This document shows, piece after piece, positions 7,174 to 13,416 of a stretch of DNA of 64,000 bases (the stretch's first letter is position 1; each line of letters starts with the position of its first letter). Under the pieces are notes generated by a model that was given only the letters and a program-made list of their open reading frames with translations, ran no database searches and was not told the DNA's origin. Made by a program: the position numbers and the translations under genes. This DNA comes from Geothrix edaphica (GTDB taxonomy: Bacteria > Acidobacteriota > Holophagae > Holophagales > Holophagaceae), in assembly GCF_030268045.1 (NCBI RefSeq), contig NZ_BSDC01000002.1, forward strand, positions 1 to 64,000, given 5' to 3'.

Positions 7174-7269
7174 ACCTAACCCTACGCTCAACACGGACCG
7201 CCCAACAGCTGCGCTGTTGGGTTCCCTCCGGCCTTCGGCCTCCGGCGGCCGGTTAGCTTCACGTTAGGA
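7174..7269 (+). repeat. attC site 13 (96 bp, subtype D)
   Basis: R'' ACCTAAC at 7174-7180 and R' GTTAGGA at 7263-7269. The centre differs from every other site: a CCCAACAGC/GCTGTTGGG hairpin and GGCCTTCGGCC replace the usual loop. The outer parts (CTCAACACGGACC; GGCCGGTTAGCTTC) are still array-like. Probably a cassette brought from another integron. Confidence 0.88.
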
Positions 7270-7286
7270 CTCTCGCAGGAACTCCC

Positions 7287-7979
7287 ATGAGAACGAATTC
7301 CTCAAAATACATTCTGTTGATTATTTTTACTTCAATGTCTCTACTCTTCTTGGGCTGCAAATCAATCTACAAGACGTATGATCGTTCAGTTTCTGACGCG
7401 GAATTATTCACACAACGGTTAAATGAAGTTTTTCCATCCGATATTGCCGTTTTCATCGATCGATATAGAATCTGCCAACATTGGCTCGGAGAAGATGCAT
7501 ATGACGAAGAAAGAGGAAAAGATATCGAACGGGGGATTACTGAGAATTGCAATGGGCTGAAAGAACTTGAATCACAAATTCAAATTAAATATAAAACCAA
7601 CGAGCCTCTATTGATGAAAATGAGGCAAGCCATTAAAGATACAGATAATGGCGATACGTTCCCAAGTTTTATCTATGATGACCCTCAAAGAAAATCCAAA
7701 TTTCTTAATGAATACTATGAAGCGAAAGCACAATATATAATTAAAACCCTAGAAAAACAACTCCCTAATTATAACTATATTCTAGAAAGGAATAGAAAAA
7801 TTAGCGGGGTAGAATTATTGGAAGAACTAGCTAGTGCTAGGTACGGGCTGGAGATTCAAAACCGCTATTTGTCCGGAGTTAATAATAATATTGATCGAAT
7901 TAATCTTATTACAAGATATCGGTTGCATTCAATTGAATCCAAATTGAAAGATGCCCTTTCTCAAGAGGTACGGCCATAA
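7287..7979 (+). CDS. Cassette lipoprotein, AT-rich, unknown function (230 aa)
   Basis: The lipobox LFLGC puts Cys at residue 24 after a strong hydrophobic run (ILLIIFTSMSLLFLG), so the product is probably membrane-anchored by lipid. The rest is highly charged and helical, with many Lys, Glu, Asn and Tyr (LEKQLPNYNYILERNRK), compatible with coiled coil. The gene is strikingly AT-rich, with many ATA and AAT codons, in sharp contrast to the GC-rich genome: a clear sign of recent transfer from a low-GC donor. AGGAA lies 7 bases before the ATG. No family recognised. Confidence 0.78.
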   Translation: MRTNSSKYILLIIFTSMSLLFLGCKSIYKTYDRSVSDAELFTQRLNEVFPSDIAVFIDRYRICQHWLGEDAYDEERGKDIERGITENCNGLKELESQIQIKYKTNEPLLMKMRQAIKDTDNGDTFPSFIYDDPQRKSKFLNEYYEAKAQYIIKTLEKQLPNYNYILERNRKISGVELLEELASARYGLEIQNRYLSGVNNNIDRINLITRYRLHSIESKLKDALSQEVRP

Positions 7980-8021
7980 TCTCTAGAACTGCAGCTATAA
8001 AAGTGACCCTCCGTCACATCG

Positions 8022-8144
8022 TCCTAACCCCTAGCTCAACTCGGACCCCGCCTGCATTGCCTTCCACTCTCTCTCATCGTTTCGCTTCCTCGGCTCCGTT
8101 CGTCGCCTCGGTGCAGGCGGGGCCGGTTAGCTCATTCGTTAGGC
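8022..8144 (+). repeat. attC site 14 (123 bp, R'' TCCTAAC)
   Basis: R'' TCCTAAC at 8022-8028 and R' GTTAGGC at 8138-8144; one base is missing in TTAGCTCATTCG. R'' complements the GTTAGGA at the left cassette boundary (7263). Confidence 0.92.
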
Positions 8145-8378
8145 CGACGTGGGCGGGCTCGGCACAACGCTTTCTGGTCTGCCTCCTCAGCATCCCGTCG
8201 CGCTATCGTGTGTCATTCCATCTTCCGCTTTGCCCCTGTCAAACCTGGCTTAACCAGCTGTTCGCTCTTTCCAAAGTTGTAGCGCTCGGGCCGTAAGATC
8301 CGGCGTTGTGGCCTTCCCGCCCACCTCCGCCTAACGTGCCCGTCTCGTGGGCTCGGTTCACCCAGCAATCGGCGTACG
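8145..8378 (+). other. Gene-less cassette with long inverted repeat (family N2, copy 1)
   Basis: No ORF is supported. Positions 8138-8170 and 8303-8335 are inverted copies, 27 of 33 bases pairing, with outer ends GTTAGGC and GCCTAAC. Inside, CCCGTCGCGCTA (8194-8205) pairs with TAGCGCTCGGG (8280-8290). The RNA could fold into one long hairpin. The CTCTTTCCAAAG motif lies in the loop side (from 8265). The last 43 bases share CTCGGTTCA with the N1 family. Confidence 0.68.
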
Positions 8379-8502
8379 GCCTAACCTCTCGCTCAACTCG
8401 GACCCCGCCTGCATTGCCTCTCGCTCTCTCCCAACATTCCGCTATCCCGGCTCCGCTCATCGTCTCGGTGCAGGCGGTGCCGCTTAGCTTCATTCGTTAG
8501 GC
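8379..8502 (+). repeat. attC site 15 (124 bp, main subtype)
   Basis: R'' GCCTAAC at 8379-8385 and R' GTTAGGC at 8496-8502. The right arm reads GGCGGTGCCGCTTAGC, with changes near the inner box. Confidence 0.92.
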
Positions 8503-8732
8503 CGACGTGGGCGGGCTCGGCACAACGCTTCTGGTCTGACTTCCCCGAGGTCCCGTCGCGCTAAAGTGGATTACTCCATCTCCGTCACTTCCCGCTGGCC
8601 CTGGCTTTCCGTTCTTCCGCTCTTTTCCATTCTTAGCGCTTGGGCCGGTGGCTCCGGCGTTGTGGCCTTGCCCGCCCACCTCCGCCTAACGTTCCCGTCT
8701 CTTGGCCTCGGTTCATCCAACACCGGCGCACG
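8503..8732 (+). other. Gene-less cassette with long inverted repeat (family N2, copy 2)
   Basis: Diverged tandem copy of the preceding cassette. The first 26 bases after R' are identical. The left arm (8496-8528) pairs with 8657-8690, ending in GCCTAAC, and the inner TCGCGCTA/TAGCGCTTGGG pair is kept although neighbouring sequence has changed. No ORF on either strand is convincing. Confidence 0.68.
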
Positions 8733-8856
8733 GCCTAACCGGTCGCTCAACGCGGACCCAGCCCGCATTGTCTCCCGCTCTCTCTCATCCACTCGCTTCC
8801 TCGGCTCCGTTCAGCGCCTCGGTGCAGGCGGGGCCGGTTAGCTTCTTTCGTTAGGC
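8733..8856 (+). repeat. attC site 16 (124 bp, mosaic arms)
   Basis: R'' GCCTAAC at 8733-8739 and R' GTTAGGC at 8850-8856. The left half (GGTCGCTCAACGCGGACCCA) differs from the main subtype while the right half is standard, as if two subtypes had recombined. Confidence 0.91.
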
Positions 8857-8871
8857 TCATCTGGAGTCACC

Positions 8872-9252
8872 ATGAAACCTTGGGTCCGCAACACTGTCGG
8901 CGTGTTATGCCATGTCCCCGGCATCTACATGCTGTTCTTCATGGCATTCATGATTCTGATGATCACGAATGCTCCGAAAGAGAATGGTCATGGGATGCCC
9001 ATTTGGTTCGCTGTCATCTTCATCTTTCACATTTTCGTAATGTTTCTCATGTTCTTACTGATGGCCTTCTTCGTTATTTGGCTGCTCAAAGGAATCACTT
9101 TGAGCACTGAAGCGAAAGTGATCTGGGCCATCGGTTCGTTCATGATTGGGCCAATTATCATGCCAATACTCTATTGGCTCTACCTTCGCAAAATGCCCGA
9201 TGGCCCTTATTTCTTCGGCGCCCCCTTATCCGAAGCCTCGCCCCAAGCCTAA
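8872..9252 (+). CDS. Cassette membrane protein, three to four helices (126 aa)
   Basis: Hydrophobic segments at about residues 10-31, 44-72 and 84-106 (the middle one rich in Phe and Met) make this an inner-membrane protein; a short cytoplasmic-type tail follows (YLRKMPDGPYFFGAP). No family recognised. GGAG lies 7 bases before the ATG, giving the cassette its own ribosome-binding site, while the stop TAA lies in the R'' box of the following attC. Confidence 0.75.
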   Translation: MKPWVRNTVGVLCHVPGIYMLFFMAFMILMITNAPKENGHGMPIWFAVIFIFHIFVMFLMFLLMAFFVIWLLKGITLSTEAKVIWAIGSFMIGPIIMPILYWLYLRKMPDGPYFFGAPLSEASPQA

Positions 9253-9370
9253 CCCTCCGCTCAACTCGGACCCCGCCTGCATTGCCTTCCGCTCTCTCTC
9301 AACATCCCGCTTCCTCGGCTCCGTTCGTCGCCTCGGTGCAGGCGGGGCCGGTTAGCTTCATTCGTTAGGC
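9247..9370 (+). repeat. attC site 17 (124 bp, main subtype)
   Basis: R'' GCCTAAC at 9247-9253 supplies the stop codon of the membrane-protein ORF; R' GTTAGGC at 9364-9370. Confidence 0.94.
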
Positions 9371-9547
9371 CTCGAAAGGCCGGCCTGGCTGCATTCCGTT
9401 CAGCCGGCCAATTCGCCTGTTCGACCGTTCTGCTTTGGGTTTCGCGGCGGGCATGCGTTCATGGTGACAAGCCATTTCACGCTCTTTCCAATCTCCGCTC
9501 GGTTTTCCCAGCACCTCGGTTCATGTCCCGTCAGAACTGGCGTCTCG
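9371..9547 (+). other. Gene-less integron cassette (family N1, copy 2)
   Basis: Paralogue of the cassette at 154-328, with the same order of blocks: CAATTCGCCTGTTCG, TTCATGGTG, GCTCTTTCCAATC (9481-9493), CTCGGTTCATGTCCCGTCAG and GTCTCGG before R''. An additional inverted pair GGCCGGCCTGG/CAGCCGGCC is near its start. No ORF. Confidence 0.68.
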
Positions 9548-9671
9548 GCCTAACCTTCAGCTCAACTCGGACCCCGCCTGCATTGCCTTCCGCTCTCTCT
9601 CATCATTTCGCTTCCTCGGCTCCGCTCAGCGTCTCGGTGCAGGCGTGGCCGGTTAGCTCCATTCGTTAGGC
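9548..9671 (+). repeat. attC site 18 (124 bp, main subtype)
   Basis: R'' GCCTAAC at 9548-9554 and R' GTTAGGC at 9665-9671; shares GGCGTGGCCGGTTAGCTCC with site 1. Confidence 0.93.
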
Positions 9672-9804
9672 CTCGAAAGCAGGTTGATTCGCTCTGTTTC
9701 TGGCATTCCGCATTTCCAATCAATTCGCAGCTTGTTTCGTTCTTTCCAAAGTCGCTCAATTCTTCCGTCGCCCTGGTTCATTCGTCGGCAGAACCAGCGT
9801 CTCG
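9672..9804 (+). other. Gene-less integron cassette (family N1-related, 133 bp)
   Basis: Begins CTCGAAAG and ends CAGCGTCTCGG like its relatives. It contains TCTTTCCAAAG (from 9741) and a small hairpin CTGGTTC...GAACCAG (9773-9797) at the place where relatives have CTCGGTTCATG...CAGAACTGG. No ORF. Confidence 0.62.
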
Positions 9805-9928
9805 GCCTAACCGTTAGCTCAACTCGGACCCAACCGCTCTTGCCTTCCGTTCTCCTCCGTTCATTCTGATTTCCGCTCTCCACTCATCATCCGGCTGCGG
9901 TTGGGCCGGTTACCTTTGTTCGTTAGGC
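9805..9928 (+). repeat. attC site 19 (124 bp, subtype B)
   Basis: R'' GCCTAAC at 9805-9811 and R' GTTAGGC at 9922-9928. Arms ACCCAACCGC and GCGGTTGGGCC pair exactly; the right side has GGTTACCTTTG in place of GGTTAGCTTCA. Confidence 0.92.
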
Positions 9929-9984
9929 GAAATCCAGACATGTAGGCTCAGTCCAAAAATATGCTTCTCTCATCAGGAACCGAT

Positions 9985-10719
9985 ATGAATTTAATCAGAG
10001 TATTCCTACCAATCCTGGTTTCATGCGTGCTCATGGCCCAAAGCGACCAAGAGTTGTTGAGACGAGGAAAAGCTTTTGAAAGACAACGAGATGGACAATC
10101 TGCCATTTTGGTCCTACGCCCACTTCTCAATAAGAAGAATCCATCAGCCCAGTTTATCGTTGGAACAATTTATCTCGAAGGCAGTCGAATTTATCCAGGG
10201 ATTACGCGTGATATTGTTCGTGGTTGGGAACTTATAAAATCCTCTGCTGAGAGTGGTGATCCAGATGCTCAATACTTTTTAGCCAATGAATATGCATATG
10301 GAACAGGTAGCGAGAATAGTGGCTTGCCCCACGATCGTTCAAAAGGGGTTTATTGGTTCAAAAAGGCAGCTACTCACGGAGATGTTGGCGCCATGATTTT
10401 GCTAGCCGACTGCTACCGAGAGGGTTGGGGGACCAACATCGAGTTTGTTCAAGCAATCAAGTGGTACAGAAAAGCCTCTTCCAAAGGAAATTCTGTGGCT
10501 ATGGCAAAGCTCGCAAGGATGTATTTGGAAGGTGAGGGGGTTCCTCAAAACTTCATCGAAGCCCATGCGTGGTTGAATCTTGCGGCCACGCAGAGCAAGA
10601 GCGAAACAGTATCCTTTGACCAAGAACGAGATGCCTTGGCTGCAAAAATGAATTCAAATCAGATCGAAAAAGCACAGGCAAGGGCCAAAGTTATTCTCGC
10701 TGAGTTGCGAATCAACTAG
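9985..10719 (+). CDS. Cassette Sel1-repeat protein, secreted (244 aa)
   Basis: I start at the ATG at 9985, with AGGA 8 bases upstream; the ATG at 9961 would add eight residues before the signal peptide (LIRVFLPILVSCVLMAQ). From about residue 45 the protein is a series of Sel1-like helical repeats: GWELIKSSAESGDPDAQYFL, GVYWFKKAATHGDVGAMILL, AIKWYRKASSKGNSVAMAKL and EAHAWLNLAATQSKSETVSF. Sel1 repeats form a solenoid used for protein-protein contacts, often in the periplasm. Complete, not truncated, and alone in its cassette. Confidence 0.87.
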   Translation: MNLIRVFLPILVSCVLMAQSDQELLRRGKAFERQRDGQSAILVLRPLLNKKNPSAQFIVGTIYLEGSRIYPGITRDIVRGWELIKSSAESGDPDAQYFLANEYAYGTGSENSGLPHDRSKGVYWFKKAATHGDVGAMILLADCYREGWGTNIEFVQAIKWYRKASSKGNSVAMAKLARMYLEGEGVPQNFIEAHAWLNLAATQSKSETVSFDQERDALAAKMNSNQIEKAQARAKVILAELRIN

Positions 10720-10748
10720 GGTTTAATTGCAAAGTTTGCACCCATTTC

Positions 10749-10874
10749 GCCTAACCCTCCGCTCAAGTCGGACCCAACCTGCACGGCCTGGTATCCTCTC
10801 TCTTGTTTCCGCCTTTCTCGTCTCTGTTTAGCTTTTCGGCTGCAGGTTGGGCCGCTTAGCTGCTTTCGTTAGGC
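10749..10874 (+). repeat. attC site 20 (126 bp, subtype C)
   Basis: R'' GCCTAAC at 10749-10755 and R' GTTAGGC at 10868-10874. Arms ACCCAACCTGCA and TGCAGGTTGGGCC combine features of the main and B subtypes; the loop sequence is unrelated to the others. Confidence 0.92.
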
Positions 10875-10882
10875 CGCTGCAA

Positions 10883-11347
10883 ATGACTCACACTCCCCGC
10901 CCACGGCTACTCACAAGACTCATTGCGCTTGCCTGCGTGCTAGGTCTGGCCAGTTGTTCACCAAAGCTCCAAGAGCACAAATCTGGATCGATCTCTGCTT
11001 CGCTTACGATTGGCATTCGCAATTTGACAGTGGTCGAAATTGTCCCGAATTCCAATCCAGTGAACATCGACTGGCAAGGCTACAACACGTTAGGCGGTGG
11101 ATTCCTAGATCCGGGGTTCGAAAGGATATTCATTTCAGATTCGGCAGAGACATTTCTAGTCACTGATAAGGGTGCAGGCAACAATCGATTGTATATAAAT
11201 GGTAAGACTTATGATTTCGACGGCAACCATCAACACATACGAATTCGGTTGGGCAAAGGAATCAGTATTGAGAATGGCTCCGACCATCAACAGGCCAACC
11301 ATATCTACGATCCTGACTTCTCGGCAGCAAGAAAGAAATTTCCATGA
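10883..11347 (+). CDS. Cassette lipoprotein, unknown function (154 aa)
   Basis: The ATG at 10883 is chosen because earlier in-frame codons lie in the attC. The N-terminus LIALACVLGLASCS is a lipoprotein signal with Cys at residue 24. The mature part is beta-rich with many Asn and Gly (NIDWQGYNTLGGGFLDPGF; NNRLYINGKTYDFDGN). No family recognised. The R' AGG lies 9 bases before the ATG, at the long end of usable spacing. Confidence 0.72.
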   Translation: MTHTPRPRLLTRLIALACVLGLASCSPKLQEHKSGSISASLTIGIRNLTVVEIVPNSNPVNIDWQGYNTLGGGFLDPGFERIFISDSAETFLVTDKGAGNNRLYINGKTYDFDGNHQHIRIRLGKGISIENGSDHQQANHIYDPDFSAARKKFP

Positions 11348-11359
11348 ATTCAATCGGCG

Positions 11360-11483
11360 GCCTAACCCTCCGCTGCACTCGGACCCCGCCTGCATTGCCT
11401 TTCGTTCTCTCTCAACTTCTCGCTTCCTCGGCTCCGTTCAGCGCCTCGGTGCAGGCGGTGCCGGTGAGCTTCATTCGTTAGGC
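11360..11483 (+). repeat. attC site 21 (124 bp, main subtype)
   Basis: R'' GCCTAAC at 11360-11366 and R' GTTAGGC at 11477-11483. The inner boxes are altered (CTGCACTCGG on the left, GGTGCCGGTGAGC on the right). Confidence 0.92.
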
Positions 11484-11507
11484 GCTCACAGTTCCACGGA
11501 GCAAGCC

Positions 11508-11783
11508 ATGATCGCCACGCTCAACAAGAAAAGCCTTCAGCTTGGTGTTCCAGGTTTGGTCCTGCAGTACGGCGGGTTGTTTCTGGCTGTTGATTTCTTT
11601 CCAGTCGGTGTGTTGGCCATTCTCATCGGGACAATCCTGTTACTTTTCGGGCTTGGTTATTACCTGAAGGCGAAGAACCGAAACCTGGCGTGGGTGGTTC
11701 TGATCTTCATTCCAATCCTCGGCATCTTGTTCCTGGCACTATTGGTCGATAAATCGAAACCTCTCTCCCCCGGGCGCGCCTAA
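11508..11783 (+). CDS. Cassette membrane protein, two helices (91 aa)
   Basis: Start chosen at the ATG at 11508, preceded by GGAG (11498-11501) at 6 bases; upstream frame lies in the attC. Hydrophobic segments cover about residues 13-30, 32-50 and 60-78 (VVLIFIPILGILFLALLV). The pattern WVVLIFIPILGILFLALLVDKS resembles the PLDc_N/phage-shock-like short membrane proteins but no family is certain. The stop TAA is in the R'' box of the next attC. Confidence 0.7.
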   Translation: MIATLNKKSLQLGVPGLVLQYGGLFLAVDFFPVGVLAILIGTILLLFGLGYYLKAKNRNLAWVVLIFIPILGILFLALLVDKSKPLSPGRA

Positions 11784-11901
11784 CCCCTCGCTCAAGTCGG
11801 ACCCCGCCTGCATTGCCTTCCGCTCTCTCTCATCATTTCGCTATCTCGGCTCTGCTCATCGCCTCGGCGCAGGCGCGGCCGCTTAGCTTCATTCGTTAGG
11901 C
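11778..11901 (+). repeat. attC site 22 (124 bp, main subtype)
   Basis: R'' GCCTAAC at 11778-11784 overlaps the upstream stop codon; R' GTTAGGC at 11895-11901. Right arm GGCGCGGCCGCTTAGC is a variant. Confidence 0.92.
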
Positions 11902-11963
11902 GCCATCGACTAGGAACCACAGCAGCCAACATTCATCAAAACCAACCAGAAAGGGGCACTGCA

Positions 11964-12488
11964 ATGCACATACTCATCCCGGTCGTCCTTCTTGCCGTTT
12001 CGAGTTCTCTCGCGGCTCAGGTTGTTCGCATTAAGGTCAAGGACCAGGGGCTGCCTCCGGGGTACCGGATTGAATTCAAGATCGGAGCCACTGTTCTGGG
12101 CATTCCCGAAAAGATTGGCAAATCGGATGACCTGAAAGAACGGATTCTTGGTGAGTCTGTCAGTACCCATGAGGTCGTTCTGCTTTCGGGCCAGTCGGAG
12201 GGGCTTGCCCTCGATATTCCGCTTAAAGCCGCTCCACTAGAGGCTCCAGGCCTTCGCGTCCTCCTCGGCCTTCCAGCTACTTACACCATTTACGATTCGG
12301 CGAATCAGGTGGTTCGTTCCAGCTCTGTGAGATTTCACGCTCTGACAACCACCTTCGATGACGGTCGAATTGTGTTGTACGCCCGACAGAACGGGCTTAC
12401 CCAGGACGGCAAACCAAACATTCTCGTTGGCACTGAAATAGATGGGCAACCGAAGGCAAAAATCATCGCCATCCCTAATACCAAGTAG
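11964..12488 (+). CDS. Cassette protein, secreted, unknown function (174 aa)
   Basis: The signal peptide covers about residues 1-18 (LIPVVLLAVSSSLAAQ). The mature protein is beta-rich, with regularly alternating hydrophobic residues (VVRIKVKDQGLPPGYRIEFK). No conserved domain recognised. AAAGGGG lies about 9 bases before the ATG. The leader of 62 bases after the R' box is longer than in most cassettes. Confidence 0.73.
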   Translation: MHILIPVVLLAVSSSLAAQVVRIKVKDQGLPPGYRIEFKIGATVLGIPEKIGKSDDLKERILGESVSTHEVVLLSGQSEGLALDIPLKAAPLEAPGLRVLLGLPATYTIYDSANQVVRSSSVRFHALTTTFDDGRIVLYARQNGLTQDGKPNILVGTEIDGQPKAKIIAIPNTK

Positions 12489-12503
12489 GCCTTTACCAGA
12501 GGC

Positions 12504-12626
12504 GCCTAACCTTGCGCTCAACTCGGACCCCGCCTGCTTTGCCTTCTGCTCTCTCTCATCTCTCTGCTTCCTCGGCTTCGTTCATCGCCTCGGTGCAGGC
12601 GGGGCCGGTTAGCTTCATCGTTAGGC
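12504..12626 (+). repeat. attC site 23 (123 bp, last complete site)
   Basis: R'' GCCTAAC at 12504-12510 and R' GTTAGGC at 12620-12626; one base is missing before R' (TTCATCGTTAGGC), as in site 7. Confidence 0.93.
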
Positions 12627-12632
12627 ATTCCC

Positions 12633-12698
12633 ATGATCAGTCGTACTGCCGTCAACCTAGCCCTTGTTGTTCAGATACTGTCCCTGCCCCTTCGTTAG
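12633..12698 (+). CDS. Possible leader peptide of 21 aa, coupled to the next gene
   Basis: ATG at 12633 opens a 21-codon frame (MISRTAVNLALVVQILSLPL, then R) ending in TAG within the sequence CGTTAGGAG. That same AGGAG is the ribosome-binding site of the gene at 12708, so translation of the small frame would end on the next gene's ribosome-binding site. It may be real coupling, or chance. Confidence 0.3.
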   Translation: MISRTAVNLALVVQILSLPLR

Positions 12699-12707
12699 GA
12701 GTCTCCC

Positions 12708-13217
12708 ATGCAGCAGTACAGAGTCTTCGTGGTTTTTGGAATTTCTCTCGCTCTATTTCATTGTGGCCAGCCATTGACAACCCAACCTCGAACCCCGCCA
12801 ATACCTTCTTCGAGCGCATCATCATTGAGTATTAAGCCAGAATCTATGATCTATTTTTTTAGAGATTCCTATACTCATCCGAACGACCCAATCGCTGTAA
12901 ATACATTCAGCCAACAGAGTGCATTTACGTTGGGATATGCGAGAGTAAAGATTTCAGTCGGCCTTGATGGCCGAATTTCAAAAAGCGAATTGATCGAATC
13001 CAACGGCCACATGTGGCGTTTGATTGGGCGTTCCATTTATAAACTTGAATTCAGACCAAACGACGCGACAGAACCGGGCCCATGGGACGTTGAAATTTAT
13101 TTTTCGGCGAGACAGCCTGATCCCAGTCACGCGCCGCAAGGCAAAGATTCAAGTCCCTTTCTGAAAACGGAGGGTGAAATTGGTTTGACCATCCTGAGTG
13201 TGACTCCAAAACCATAA
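12708..13217 (+). CDS. Cassette lipoprotein, TonB C-terminal-like (169 aa)
   Basis: The N-terminus VVFGISLALFHCGQ carries a lipobox with Cys at residue 19. After a Pro/Ser-rich linker, the region from about residue 80 (LGYARVKISVGLDGRISKSE then SNGHMWRLIGRSIYKLEFRP) resembles the TonB C-terminal fold, which in other proteins contacts outer-membrane partners. No transmembrane anchor other than the lipid. AGGAG (12697-12701) is 6 bases before the ATG. It is the last gene of the intact array and its attC has lost the right end. Confidence 0.72.
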   Translation: MQQYRVFVVFGISLALFHCGQPLTTQPRTPPIPSSSASSLSIKPESMIYFFRDSYTHPNDPIAVNTFSQQSAFTLGYARVKISVGLDGRISKSELIESNGHMWRLIGRSIYKLEFRPNDATEPGPWDVEIYFSARQPDPSHAPQGKDSSPFLKTEGEIGLTILSVTPKP

Positions 13218-13237
13218 ATCATGTTTCTGCCTGGGTC

Positions 13238-13343
13238 GCCTAACCCTCCGCTCAGCTCGGATCCCGCCTCCATTGCCTTCCACTCTTTCTCTTCTTCTTG
13301 CGTCCTCGGCTCCGCTCATGGCCTCGGGGCTTGCAGGGCCGGT
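13238..13343 (+). repeat. attC, 3' end lost (end of intact array)
   Basis: R'' GCCTAAC at 13238-13244 and the left two thirds match the main subtype, but after GGGCCGGT the sequence changes and TAGCTTCATTCGTTAGGC is absent. The site should not recombine. Confidence 0.88.
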
Positions 13344-13416
13344 CATGGGAAAGCCCTCACCGGAACAGGGACACCACCCTTCCACCCACGCTTGGATCCA
13401 GGTTGATGGTCAGGGG

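Larger units (their letters stand above)
141..13343 (+). mobile_element. Chromosomal integron cassette array (integrase not in window)
   Basis: Twenty-three complete attC sites plus a truncated one at each end, all in one orientation, separate short cassettes with one ORF or none. The attC cores match RYYYAAC...GTTRRRY, and most sites share almost the whole 124 bp, the within-array homogeneity known from Vibrio-type sedentary integrons. Because every ORF reads toward its attC, the integrase and attI should lie left of position 1, beyond the IS3-type element. The right end fades into degenerate sites between 13.2 and 16.7 kb. Most cassette proteins are unknown and many are predicted to be exported. 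Confidence 0.93.

Noticed and set aside
8239-8679. Minus-strand ORFs of 84 and 60 residues in the hairpin cassettes
   Set aside because: Their frames cross the attC or the hairpin arms, are not kept between the two cassette copies, and lack start signals.
329-12626. CRISPR array
   Set aside because: Repeats are 96-126 bp, have internal symmetry and GTTRRRY/RYYYAAC boxes, and the spacers are genes of variable length; these are attC sites.
12694-12700. GTTAGGA as an extra cassette border
   Set aside because: No TCCTAAC partner follows in the cassette (R'' at 13238 is GCCTAAC) and the sequence is explained by a Shine-Dalgarno AGGAG.
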